Source of the DNA: Terriglobia bacterium
GTDB lineage: Bacteria; Acidobacteriota; Terriglobia; Bryobacterales; Bryobacteraceae
NCBI GenBank assembly: GCA_025363475.1
Contig: JANYDS010000061.1
Span: forward strand, 1 to 64,000
Length of the DNA stretch: 64,000 nucleotides
Reading direction: 5' to 3'
Below are positions 17,436 to 25,799 of this stretch, in pieces. The position numbers and the translations under genes were made by a program. The notes under the pieces were generated by a model. It saw only the letters and a list, made by a program, of their open reading frames with translations. It did no database searches and had not been told where the DNA came from. Every line of letters begins with the position of its first letter. The first letter of the stretch is position 1.

Positions 17436-18808
17436 TGTTCTTTTCAAAACAACACTTGCATTTCGTGGGGATCGGCGGCATCGGCATGAGTGGAATCGCC
17501 GAAGTGCTGCTGAATCTTGGGTACACGATTTCCGGATCTGACCTGCGACTTTCGCCGACCACACACCGTCTGGCAGGCCTCGGTGCTTTGATTTACGAAG
17601 GGCATCAAGCTACCAATGTGGCGGATGCCAAAGCCATCGTGGTGAGTTCGGCTGTGGAAGACTCAAATCCGGAAGTTCAGGAAGCACGCCGGCTTCAAAT
17701 CCCCGTGATTCCGCGCGGCGAACTTCTTGCCGAACTGATGCGGCTCAAGTACGGGATCGCCATTGCAGGCAGCCACGGCAAGACCTCCACTACCTCTATG
17801 GTGGCGACAATCCTGAGTCATGCAGGCCTTGATCCCACCGTTGTGGTGGGAGGCAAAGTCGCTACGATGGGTGGCTCCAACGCCCGCGTGGGCAAGAGCG
17901 ATTTTCTGGTAGTGGAGTCGGATGAAAGCGACGGGTCGTTCCTGAAACTTTCGCCTATCCTTGCGACCGTAACCAACATTGACCGTGAGCATCTGGACCA
18001 CTACTCCGGGCTCGAAGAGATCGTCGCGTCCTTCACAGAGTTCGTGAACAAAGTTCCATTCTATGGTGCCGCAATTCTCTGTCTGGATGACGAAAACATC
18101 CAGAAGATGCTGCCCAATGTCCGCCGCCGGACCATCACCTATGGACTGACTTCGCAGGCTGACTACCAGCCCTCTGACCTCATCGCCGGTGACTTTCAAA
18201 CCCGCTTCCGGCTGCGTTCGCGCACGGCAGACCTGGGTGAATTTCAGCTGAACATTCCAGGCGGGCATAACGTGCTGAATGCCACCGCCGCCATTGCCAT
18301 CGCCATGGAACTCAACGTGGCTCCCGATGTGATCCGCGAAGGCCTGAAACAGTTCAGCGGAGTGGGCAGGCGCTTCGAAGTGAGGGGAGTTGTAAACGGC
18401 ATTACGGTAGTGGATGACTATGGTCACCACCCCACTGAAATCCGCGCGACACTGGCCGCTGCCAGGTCCTGCTGCGCGAAGCGGCTGCACGTCTTGTTTC
18501 AGCCGCACCGCTACACGCGCACCATGCATTTGATGGACGATTTCGCACGCGCTTTCCATCAGGCAGACCGCGTGGCCGTGATGGATATCTACGCGGCATC
18601 AGAGCATCCCATTGATGGCGTAACATCCGAAGTTCTGGTGGAACGGATGCGGCAGTTCGGTCATAAAGGTGCTGAGTACGCTGGCTCAGCCGATGCGGGA
18701 GTGGCAATGATCGTACAGGGAGTGGAACCGGGAGACATGATTTTAACTTTGGGCGCAGGCAGCGTCTCGCTGCTGGGCGACAGAGTTCTGGAGCGTCTCA
18801 ATGCCTAA
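17435..18808 (+). CDS. murC: UDP-MurNAc:L-Ala ligase MurC
   Basis: 457 residues. MurC catalyses the first ligation of the stem peptide. It opens with HFVGIGGIGMSGIAEVL (Rossmann UDP-binding), carries the ATP loop AGSHGKTSTTSMVATIL (about 110), VVESDESDGSFLKL, TNIDREHLDHY, the arginine motif GVGRRFEVRG and VVDDYGHHPTEIRATL in the C-terminal domain. The next gene, ftsQ, overlaps its end by 8 nt. MurB and Ddl, often found here, are absent. Confidence 0.96.
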   Translation: MFFSKQHLHFVGIGGIGMSGIAEVLLNLGYTISGSDLRLSPTTHRLAGLGALIYEGHQATNVADAKAIVVSSAVEDSNPEVQEARRLQIPVIPRGELLAELMRLKYGIAIAGSHGKTSTTSMVATILSHAGLDPTVVVGGKVATMGGSNARVGKSDFLVVESDESDGSFLKLSPILATVTNIDREHLDHYSGLEEIVASFTEFVNKVPFYGAAILCLDDENIQKMLPNVRRRTITYGLTSQADYQPSDLIAGDFQTRFRLRSRTADLGEFQLNIPGGHNVLNATAAIAIAMELNVAPDVIREGLKQFSGVGRRFEVRGVVNGITVVDDYGHHPTEIRATLAAARSCCAKRLHVLFQPHRYTRTMHLMDDFARAFHQADRVAVMDIYAASEHPIDGVTSEVLVERMRQFGHKGAEYAGSADAGVAMIVQGVEPGDMILTLGAGSVSLLGDRVLERLNA

Positions 18809-19592
18809 GATTGCGCCGCCAAAACAGAAGATGAGTTGGCGCCTGTGGGTGCGCCTCTCCGTATGGACCATCGCCCTGGCGAGCCTCGCTCTGGGCGCCC
18901 ACGAAGTGAACGCATTCCTCGCTCATGATGCACGGTTTGAACTCTCCTGTCAGGTGAATGAGTCCGCCTGTACTTCCCTTGAAATCCGTGGCACAGTCCA
19001 CGCCGACAAAGTACGTCTGCAGCATGTCTTCACTGAAGATTTCGGCGGCAGCGTTTTCCGCATCCCGCTGGCCGAGCGGCGCAGGCACTTACTCGCGGTT
19101 GACTGGGTGGGGACAGCCACCGTTGCCCGTGTCTGGCCCAACCGTCTGGTAGTTACAGTCAGTGAACGCACGCCGGTTGCTTTCGCCAAACTGCCGATGG
19201 GTGAATCCGGGCATTACCGCATGGCCCTGATTGACAGCGAAGGCGTGTTACTTTCCATCCCCGGGCGGGTACGCTTCCATCTGCCGGTACTAAGTGGTGT
19301 TACTGAAGACCAGACCGAGGCCGACCGGCGTACCAGTGTGAAAGCGGCCCAAAACTTACTAACTGATCTGGGACCTCAAGCCAAAGAAATTTCAGAAGTA
19401 AATGCGGCGAATCCGCAGGACATGCGTGTGGTGACCCAAATCGCGGGTACGGCGGTGGAACTCTGGCTGGGGGATCAGCGTTACCTCCCCCGCTATGAAC
19501 ACTTTGTCAGCCATTATGAAGAGATCCGGAAGCACTCGGAAGATGCAGGCGTGTTTGATTTGCGAATGGACGACAGGATACTGGCCAAATAG
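18801..19592 (+). CDS. ftsQ: Cell-division protein FtsQ
   Basis: 263 residues: short basic cytoplasmic N-terminus, one membrane helix (about 20-36, VWTIALASLALGAHEV), a POTRA-like periplasmic domain (residues about 55-125, ending VARVWPNRLVVTVSERTPVAFAKL) and the FtsQ beta domain. The sentence-like motif WPxRLxVxVxERxPVA is typical of FtsQ/DivIB. It links the FtsL-FtsB module to FtsW-FtsI. It overlaps murC by 8 nt, and its TAG is immediately followed by the ftsA ATG. Confidence 0.88.
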   Translation: MPKIAPPKQKMSWRLWVRLSVWTIALASLALGAHEVNAFLAHDARFELSCQVNESACTSLEIRGTVHADKVRLQHVFTEDFGGSVFRIPLAERRRHLLAVDWVGTATVARVWPNRLVVTVSERTPVAFAKLPMGESGHYRMALIDSEGVLLSIPGRVRFHLPVLSGVTEDQTEADRRTSVKAAQNLLTDLGPQAKEISEVNAANPQDMRVVTQIAGTAVELWLGDQRYLPRYEHFVSHYEEIRKHSEDAGVFDLRMDDRILAK

Positions 19593-20804
19593 ATGAAAAC
19601 GAACTCCATTGTTGCTACAGGTGTGGATGCGGGCAGCGTAAATACGCGCTGCGTAATAGGCGTACTGGAAGGTGAGCGGTTGCGCGTGCTGGGCTACGGC
19701 TCAGTCCCGTCGCGCGGCTGGTCGAAGAGTCGTCTGGCTGATCAGCAGGCGGTTTCAGAGTGCATTCTGGCTGCGGTGGAAGCAGCTGAAGCCATGGCAG
19801 GCATGACGGTGGAAACTGTTGTCGCGGGCATGGGCGGACTGACTGCGCGTGGCGCGAACAGCCGTGGCCGCATGGAACTGGGGCGACCGCGCGAAATAGA
19901 ACAGCGCGACATCAATCGCGCAATGGAACGGGCCACACGAGTTCAGCTCCAGGAAGACCGCATGGTGCTGCAAATGTTGCCGCAGGATTTCGTGGTGGAT
20001 GATCAGCCCGGCTTCCATGACCCGCGCAACATGCTGGCCTCTGCCATCGAAGCCAATGCGCTGCTGGTGACTATCTCCGCTCAGGAACATACCAACCTGG
20101 TAGGCGCCATCAACAAGGCGCATCTCTCAGTTGATGAGACCGTCTATGAACCGGTCGCCGCCTGCTATGCCAGTGTGTTGCCTGAGGACCGGCGTGAGGG
20201 TGTGGCACTGGTCGATATTGGTGCGCATTCCACGGAAGTGGTTTGCTACTACGGAGACTCCGCGCAGATGGGCGCATCTTTGCGGATCTGTGGCGATCAC
20301 TTTACCCGCGATCTGGCCCACGCGCTGCGTATTCCGTACGATGCGGCGACGATTGTGAAGCATGAATTTGGCGGCGTGCTGCCTTCGGGAATTCCCGGCA
20401 ACAGCGCCGTGGAACTGCCAGTGATTGACCGTAACGGCGAACGCAACGAATTGCGCGAAGCCCCGCGTCTCTTTATCAATCAGGTTCTTGAAGGGCGCGC
20501 GGTTGAGTTATTCGAAATGGTTCGGGAAGAACTGGCCCGTGTGGGCATGCAGCGGGCGATCTCAAGTGGCATCGTCATTACAGGCGGTGGCGCGCTGCTG
20601 CCGGGTATCTGCGACGTGGCTGAACGTGTGATGGAATGCCCGGCGCGCATTGGTCTGGCGCAGGGCTTCCTCGGCTGGCCTGATGAGTTGAACGACCCCG
20701 CCTGGACCACCGTCGCGGGCCTTTCCATGTATGCCGCGCGGTTGCGCAGTCAAGTGGATCTGGAACGTCAGTCCGTGGGTGTGCTGGGCCGGATTCTACG
20801 CTAG
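19593..20804 (+). CDS. ftsA: Cell-division protein FtsA (actin-like)
   Basis: 403 residues. FtsA is the actin-fold ATPase that anchors FtsZ filaments to the membrane. Visible are phosphate-1 GVDAGSVNTRCVIG, the SHS2/1C domain around QRDINRAMERA and RMVLQMLPQDFVVDDQ, phosphate-2 VALVDIGAHSTEVVCY, and the adenosine motif GIVITGGGALLPGI. The C-terminus (QVDLERQSVGVLGRILR) is a plausible amphipathic membrane-targeting helix. The stop overlaps the AGGAG ribosome-binding site of ftsZ. Confidence 0.93.
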   Translation: MKTNSIVATGVDAGSVNTRCVIGVLEGERLRVLGYGSVPSRGWSKSRLADQQAVSECILAAVEAAEAMAGMTVETVVAGMGGLTARGANSRGRMELGRPREIEQRDINRAMERATRVQLQEDRMVLQMLPQDFVVDDQPGFHDPRNMLASAIEANALLVTISAQEHTNLVGAINKAHLSVDETVYEPVAACYASVLPEDRREGVALVDIGAHSTEVVCYYGDSAQMGASLRICGDHFTRDLAHALRIPYDAATIVKHEFGGVLPSGIPGNSAVELPVIDRNGERNELREAPRLFINQVLEGRAVELFEMVREELARVGMQRAISSGIVITGGGALLPGICDVAERVMECPARIGLAQGFLGWPDELNDPAWTTVAGLSMYAARLRSQVDLERQSVGVLGRILR

Positions 20805-20813
20805 GAGAACATG

Positions 20814-21998
20814 ATGGACGCCTTCAAGTACGAGATGCAGGAAGACGTGCGCAAGGGTGCGCGCATCAAGGTAATTGGGGTGGGCGGCGGTGGCTCCAAC
20901 GCCGTGGGACGTATGTATGAGGAAGGGCTCGACGGCGTCGAGTTCTATGTCATGAATACGGACGCGCAGGCGCTCGAAGCCTCTCCGGTTCCGAACAGGA
21001 TCCAGATCGGTTCGCGTATCACCGGGGGGCTGGGTGCGGGTTCTGATCCTTCCATCGGCAGGCAGGCTGCACTCGAAGACACGGAACGAATTCTGGGCAT
21101 TCTCGAAGGCGCTGACCTTGTGTTCGTCACCGCAGGTCTCGGCGGCGGCACTGGTGCCGGTGCGGCTCCGGTAGTGGCTACGCTGGCGAAACAACTGGAC
21201 GCGCTGACCATTGCCATCGTCACCAAACCCTTCTCATTCGAAGGCGGCAAACGGACTCGGCAAGCCGAAGCCAGCGTCACCGATCTGGCGGCTTCTGTAG
21301 ACATTCTCACCACCATTCCTAACGACCGTCTGCTCGCCATCGCGCCGCGAGGAGCCAGCATGGCGCAGGCTTTCAAAATGGCAGATGATGTGTTGCGCCA
21401 GGCCGTGCTCGGGATCAGCGAAATTGTCCTCACACCCGGTCTGATCAACCTTGACTTCTCTGACATTAAAGCCGCCATATCGGGCATGGGCCACGCGCTG
21501 ATCGGCAATGCAGTTGCGCATGGTCCGAACGCGGCCGTGGAGGCTGCGCGGGCAGCCATCAATTCGCCGCTGCTGGAAGGCACGAAGATTCGCGGCGCGC
21601 GTCAGGTGCTCATGAACATCACGGCATCGAGCATGATCGGGCTGCATGAACTCAACGAAGCGTGCTCCATCATTCGCGAAGCTGCCGGTACCGATGACAT
21701 GCAGCTCAACTTCGGTGTGATTTCAAACGACGGCATGGGTGACGCGGTAAAGGTCACGGTCATCGCGACGGGGTTTGCCCCGGTCATGGAAATTGGCGAA
21801 CCTGCGATTGCCGTACAGACCGATGCCGAATTTTTCTCTGAACGCGGCATTGAGAATTTGCCGTCCGCCACCGCATCCGAACCGGTGGTTGCCGCAGCGC
21901 CCTCACCGGCAGAGCACGAGGAAATGTTTGAAGAGCCAGCCTACGACGAAGAACTGGATGTCCCCGCCTATCTGCGGCAGGGCAAGCTGCTGAACTAA
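20814..21998 (+). CDS. ftsZ: Cell-division GTPase FtsZ
   Basis: About 394 residues. Tubulin-like GTPase that forms the Z ring. Motifs are IKVIGVGGGGSNAVGRM, the signature loop LGGGTGAGAAPVVA (Ala where E. coli has Thr, an accepted variant), FSFEGGKR, and the catalytic T7 loop NLDFSDIKAAISGMG. A short variable linker ends in the conserved tail LDVPAYLRQ that would bind FtsA. AGGAG (20803-20807) lies 6 nt before ATG 20814 but only 3 nt before ATG 20811, favouring the second start. The stop is 5 nt from the convergent LuxR-type gene, leaving no room for a terminator between them. Confidence 0.96.
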   Translation: MDAFKYEMQEDVRKGARIKVIGVGGGGSNAVGRMYEEGLDGVEFYVMNTDAQALEASPVPNRIQIGSRITGGLGAGSDPSIGRQAALEDTERILGILEGADLVFVTAGLGGGTGAGAAPVVATLAKQLDALTIAIVTKPFSFEGGKRTRQAEASVTDLAASVDILTTIPNDRLLAIAPRGASMAQAFKMADDVLRQAVLGISEIVLTPGLINLDFSDIKAAISGMGHALIGNAVAHGPNAAVEAARAAINSPLLEGTKIRGARQVLMNITASSMIGLHELNEACSIIREAAGTDDMQLNFGVISNDGMGDAVKVTVIATGFAPVMEIGEPAIAVQTDAEFFSERGIENLPSATASEPVVAAAPSPAEHEEMFEEPAYDEELDVPAYLRQGKLLN

Positions 21999-22003
21999 CT
22001 GAT

Positions 22004-22570
22004 TCAAGCCAGACCGGTTCGCGCCAGTTCGAACCGGTTACGCACCCCCAGCTTCTGAAAAAGCCGGAACAGATAAATCTTCACCGTGCCTTCAGTAATA
22101 CCCATTTCCAGCGCGATTTGTTTATTGCGAATGCCCGTGCGCAGCCGCGCAATGATTTCGCGTTCTCTCGGCGTAAGCCAAATTTCCGGCCGCAAAGGCA
22201 AAGATCCGCCAGCCGCCCCACAGCCAATCTGCATCTCACCCGCCGCCACCCTGCGCAGCGCATCCACCAGTTGAGGTGGCTGTGAATTCTGGGGCACAAT
22301 GCCGCGCACGCCATATTCCAGCGCCTTGAAAACAGTCTCCAGTGGAAGATGATCGCTCCACAAAACCATGGGGCAGCACGGGGCCCGCTGATGCACTTCG
22401 CGCATGTGCGCCAGCGTCGGATTAGACGTCACATCAAGCAACACCAGATCAGGTGCCGGCTGGTATCCCCCTGACAACCCTTCTGACACGCCCAAACCGT
22501 TGCAGGCGAGCACACTTTTAAAGCCCTGTATGAGAACAGGCTGGTCGCTGACCAGCAAAACACTGAGCAC
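22004..22570 (-). CDS. LuxR/NarL-type response regulator with a degenerate receiver
   Basis: 188 residues from GTG 22570, with GGAGG 5 nt upstream. The N-terminal 115 residues resemble a receiver: the phospho-acceptor candidate lies in LVLLDVTSN, but the acidic pair is reduced to VSDQP and the conserved C-terminal lysine is replaced (GIVPQNSQP). The last 60 residues are a LuxR-type helix-turn-helix (LTPREREIIARL, NKQIALEMGITEGTVKIYL). It is the last gene of a three-gene minus-strand set with the REC-PilZ and CpaE-like genes, 33 nt after the former, and converges on ftsZ. No histidine kinase is adjacent. Confidence 0.85.
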   Translation of the reverse strand: MLSVLLVSDQPVLIQGFKSVLACNGLGVSEGLSGGYQPAPDLVLLDVTSNPTLAHMREVHQRAPCCPMVLWSDHLPLETVFKALEYGVRGIVPQNSQPPQLVDALRRVAAGEMQIGCGAAGGSLPLRPEIWLTPREREIIARLRTGIRNKQIALEMGITEGTVKIYLFRLFQKLGVRNRFELARTGLA

Positions 22571-22603
22571 AAAAGCCTCCGCGTCGCGCTTGAAAAGCCG
22601 CGA

Positions 22604-23425
22604 TTATATTTTTGTGCCCGCCGCCGTGCCTGGACGGGATACTGCTGCGCCTTTGGCCACCTCTGCCGGGTGGCTCGCCGACTGTCCGGGGACGGCTGCG
22701 CCTGCTGCAGGCTGCGCCTTGACCTTCCGGGTTCTGAATTCGTATTTTTCGATGCGTACCGCTGCCTGGCCATCAATTACGCGGATGACCCTGCCCTCTG
22801 CCACCAGCTTCAGCGGCACCTCGTTTTCGAGGCGCGCCGGCCAGTCCACAGACACCTGCAGCAACTGGTTCGGCTCCAGCGGTTCGTTCACCGCGAACAG
22901 AAGGCCCTTGCTGCTGATGTTGACGGTCTCACTGGTCGCCTGGCCGGAAAAGAACGGACTTTCCAGCGCATGATAGCTGACCGCGAGGCGACAGGGGAAC
23001 CGCGCATTCACGCGCCGATCGGCTCCTGTCTTCCCGGAGTCCGCGTCATCTTTCTTCAGCGCGAGCGCAATGGATCGGCCCAGACTTGTCGCGTCAGCCT
23101 CTTCGTAGCAGAAGAAATCATGCGCACCTTTGCGGATCGCGCTCACGCCGGTATCACGGTCTTTGGCGTGGCACAGCGCAATCACAGGCGTGGTGGGGGA
23201 CTGCTGTTTCAGATGCTTCAAGGTCGCAAGACCCTGCGAATCGTTCAGAAAAAGATCTGAGACGATTACATCAAAAGTGCGTTCCTGCAAGGCGCCCAGA
23301 CCGTCAAATAGCGCGTCCACCTGCACCCACTCGACGGTGCCGTCGGCCAGTTTGCCAATTTCGGCTTCGATTTCCCGGGACCACTCCTCTTCGCGGCTGA
23401 TGAAGAGAACTGAATAATCGCGCAT
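22604..23425 (-). CDS. Receiver-like/PilZ c-di-GMP-binding protein
   Basis: 273 residues. Residues 1-125 form a receiver-like domain (VLFISREEEWS; DVIVSDLFLND holds an Asp at the usual site; the conserved Lys is missing near FFCYEEADA). Residues about 135-245 are a PilZ domain with both c-di-GMP contact motifs, RRVNARFPCRL (RxxxR) and NISSKG (NxSxxG), so ligand binding is plausible. The tail (about 250-273) is Ala/Pro-rich and disordered. It lies between a CpaE-like ATPase and a LuxR-type regulator, which points to surface, pilus or polysaccharide control. The receiver may not be phosphorylated. Confidence 0.85.
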   Translation of the reverse strand: MRDYSVLFISREEEWSREIEAEIGKLADGTVEWVQVDALFDGLGALQERTFDVIVSDLFLNDSQGLATLKHLKQQSPTTPVIALCHAKDRDTGVSAIRKGAHDFFCYEEADATSLGRSIALALKKDDADSGKTGADRRVNARFPCRLAVSYHALESPFFSGQATSETVNISSKGLLFAVNEPLEPNQLLQVSVDWPARLENEVPLKLVAEGRVIRVIDGQAAVRIEKYEFRTRKVKAQPAAGAAVPGQSASHPAEVAKGAAVSRPGTAAGTKI

Positions 23426-23449
23426 AAAATTACTACCAGCTTAACCCGT

Positions 23450-24670
23450 TCAGGCTGCTTTCGGCTGACTACCTGTGTGAGGTCCATTACTTCCTGTCCG
23501 GACCATACGACTGGCAAGGCGCGTTATAGCCCTGCCAAATGGTGTATCGCACGGGAATTCGAAGCGATCCCGGGGCAGTTTGTTCAGAGATATATAGTCG
23601 TTGGGGATCACGGCAAACACTGGCATTTCAAACATCTGCTCAATGCTTTCCACCCAGAAATCCTGGGGCGACGCCGGATTACGGTTGAGAATTACGCGGA
23701 TGCGACTCTTGTCAAAACCCCTGCTGGCAAGGGTTTGCAGAATTGAACGTGTTTGGTATAACGCCAGCACATCGGGCACGGTCACAATAAACAGCTCATC
23801 CAGATTTTGCAGAAATATCCAGTTCACCGGATTCAGATGCCGGCCCAGGTCCGCGAGTATCCAGGAATACTGGCGCGCCACGAAACGGAACAGGCTTTCC
23901 GCGCGCCACGGTTCCGGCATCAGATGCAGACCTCTGACTGTTGCCTTGCCAGGCGAGGCCAGCAGGTCCACGGCGGGCGAGATGCTGGTGACGAATTCGC
24001 GCCAGGAGCCGGAGCTAAGACGGCGCACTGAATCAAACGCCTCGCCCGCGTGCCGCAGTGGATTGGCGCGAAAAATCTGATGGGTTCCGGGTGCCTGGTA
24101 ATCCAGATCAGCTACCAGAATGCGTGCCGCCGGGCTGGCTGTGTGCAGAGCCGTACTCAAATGGCAGGCGATGCTGGTGGCGCCGCAGCCGCCCTTCGCC
24201 GAAAGCACGCCCGCAATGTGGCCCCGCGCGAAGGTTGCGGTGCGGTGCAGTTCGAGCAGAGTACCAATGCGCTCCATGGCTTCATAAATTGCAGGAGCCA
24301 CCGGCAGGCAAAGGAATTCGCTCGCTCCCGCCTGCAATGCATGAATAATTTCTGATGGGTCAGGCGTGTTATGCACGGCCACCACCAGCGGCTTGTCTTC
24401 GCCGCGCCGTACCTCGGCAATCCAGTCCGTCGCTCTTTTCGTGGTTCGCGCAAGTTCGACGAAGAGGATGTCCGGTTCATCGCGTTCAATGGCTGCCGCA
24501 ATTTCAAACGGAGCAGTGTCCGGACGAAATTTGAAGGCACATACCGCGCCCCCGGCCTGCAGGGCCCCGAGGATGCCATGCGAAAGTTCCGGCGTCTCAA
24601 TCACCAGCCCTGCCTTCCAGTGCCAGTGCGTTTGCGGCGGCGAATCTTCGGCTACGGCGTTTAGCACCAA
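23450..24670 (-). CDS. CpaE/TadZ-like ParA-family ATPase with pseudo-receiver
   Basis: 406 residues from TTG 24670; GTG 24667 or a start nearer KAGLVIETPEL is possible, with no clear Shine-Dalgarno. Residues about 20-140 resemble a receiver, but the acceptor site reads PDILFVELART (Glu for Asp), as in the atypical receivers of TadZ/CpaE. From about 155 a MinD/ParA ATPase follows, with the deviant Walker A SAKGGCGATSIA and Walker A' ILVADLDYQAPG. CpaE/TadZ proteins localise type IVc (Flp) pilus machines to the pole. No other tad/cpa gene is in the window, so partners must lie elsewhere or the role is different. Confidence 0.82.
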   Translation of the reverse strand: MVLNAVAEDSPPQTHWHWKAGLVIETPELSHGILGALQAGGAVCAFKFRPDTAPFEIAAAIERDEPDILFVELARTTKRATDWIAEVRRGEDKPLVVAVHNTPDPSEIIHALQAGASEFLCLPVAPAIYEAMERIGTLLELHRTATFARGHIAGVLSAKGGCGATSIACHLSTALHTASPAARILVADLDYQAPGTHQIFRANPLRHAGEAFDSVRRLSSGSWREFVTSISPAVDLLASPGKATVRGLHLMPEPWRAESLFRFVARQYSWILADLGRHLNPVNWIFLQNLDELFIVTVPDVLALYQTRSILQTLASRGFDKSRIRVILNRNPASPQDFWVESIEQMFEMPVFAVIPNDYISLNKLPRDRFEFPCDTPFGRAITRLASRMVRTGSNGPHTGSQPKAA

Positions 24671-24837
24671 ACTATTAGTACCATCGGGAACGCGCGGACA
24701 ACAGGCTAACTTTAGTAGCTGCTTTTCCCAGCCGCGCCGTTCGGCACCGGGTTCCGAACCGCGACTGTATAGGAGTCGGCACTCAACCGCCAGTCCCTGC
24801 TAACAATCTCCATTTGCGACAATGACCTTGATTGACC

Positions 24838-25662
24838 ATGGCTGATTCCCGCCGCATGTGCCCGAACTGCCGGGCCTTCATCACCTCCAGCGACCGCAGC
24901 TGTCCCTATTGCGAGGAACGCGTAGGGCCGCGCATGATCGACGTCCGGCAGCCCGGTGAAATCATGGGCGGTCTCATTCCTCAGGCGCATTTCACCACCG
25001 TCCTGATTCTGCTCATCAATTTCGGCCTCTTCATCGCCACCACCTGGCTGGCACGAGGTATGGGTCAGCACGACGCCTTAGTCGCACTGGGCGGCAAGTC
25101 CGGCCTCGACATCATTCAGAGCCACCAGTGGTGGCGTCTCATCACCGCCGGCTTTCTGCACGGCGGCTGGCTGCACATTCTGATGAATAGCTGGGTTCTC
25201 TATGATCTGGGTGCGCAGACGGAACAGCTTTACGGAACCCCGCGGTTCCTCGGCATCTATTTCGCCGGCACCGTGGGCGGCTTTTACCTCAGTTTCATAG
25301 AAAGCCCGCGCATTCTTTCCATTGGTGCTTCGGCGGGGATCATGGGCCTGATCGGTGCCATGATTGCTTTCGGCGTGGCCAACCGGTCGTCGGTCGGCCG
25401 CGAGATCCGCAACTTCTACCTGCGCTGGGTTGCTTATATTCTGGTGCTCGGTTTTATGGGCTTCGGAAATACGGACAACTGGGCACATATCGGCGGACTT
25501 GTTGCGGGATTTGCCGTGGGTTATGTGGCGGGAACGCCGGTCCATTCCAGTCCCGCGAAGGAAATGCTGTGGCGTGCCCTGGCAACTGCCTGCGTAGTAC
25601 TAACGGCGGTTAGTTTTTTCCTGGTTTACGCGAATTTCCCCGTCGCTGATCAGTTACGCTGA
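24838..25662 (+). CDS. Rhomboid intramembrane serine protease with N-terminal zinc ribbon
   Basis: 274 residues from ATG 24838 (TTG 24832 also possible). An N-terminal zinc ribbon, MCPNCRAFITSSDRSCPYC, has two CPxC knuckles. About six membrane helices follow with rhomboid marks: HGGWLHILMNSWVLYDLG, the catalytic serine in SIGASAGIMGLIGA and the catalytic histidine in NWAHIGGLVAGFAVG. Rhomboids cleave membrane proteins within or near the helix; the substrate is unknown. The gene is divergent from the cpaE-like gene with about 170 nt between them, in which I found no convincing promoter. Confidence 0.9.
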   Translation: MADSRRMCPNCRAFITSSDRSCPYCEERVGPRMIDVRQPGEIMGGLIPQAHFTTVLILLINFGLFIATTWLARGMGQHDALVALGGKSGLDIIQSHQWWRLITAGFLHGGWLHILMNSWVLYDLGAQTEQLYGTPRFLGIYFAGTVGGFYLSFIESPRILSIGASAGIMGLIGAMIAFGVANRSSVGREIRNFYLRWVAYILVLGFMGFGNTDNWAHIGGLVAGFAVGYVAGTPVHSSPAKEMLWRALATACVVLTAVSFFLVYANFPVADQLR

Positions 25663-25709
25663 TTAAAGTTACAGAATCCCTAGCCAAAAGTACTAACGCG
25701 GCGTACTCG

Positions 25710-25774
25710 CGTGGGATATCACCGTGGGATATCAGCGTGGGATATCACCGTGGGGTACCAGCATGAGATACTAG
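25710..25774. repeat. Five 13-bp tandem repeats (CGTGGGATATCAS) ahead of the MqnA/MqnD-family gene
   Basis: Five head-to-tail 13-bp units: CGTGGGATATCAC (25710), CGTGGGATATCAG (25723), CGTGGGATATCAC (25736), CGTGGGGTACCAG (25749) and CATGAGATACTAG (25762). The first three are near-identical and contain the palindrome GATATC; the last two decay. The array ends 25 nt before ATG 25800, so it lies in the promoter or leader. It could be a multi-site operator or a variable minisatellite. Confidence 0.85.
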
Positions 25775-25799
25775 TCCATTCTACGGCCCCCTTTTCGTT

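Noticed and set aside
20811-21998. FtsZ signature change GGGTGAG instead of GGGTGTG as a sign of altered GTPase
   Set aside because: Small residues are tolerated at this position in tubulin/FtsZ signatures, and the T7 loop and C-terminal tail are normal.
24739-24760. Hairpin or operator GTTCGG..CCGAAC / GGTTC-C-GAACC between the cpaE-like and rhomboid genes
   Set aside because: Two short overlapping palindromes in a G+C-rich gap, with no promoter elements to give them meaning; chance is likely.
25710-25774. CRISPR array
   Set aside because: The 13-bp units are directly adjacent with no spacers and no cas genes lie nearby, so it is a plain tandem repeat.
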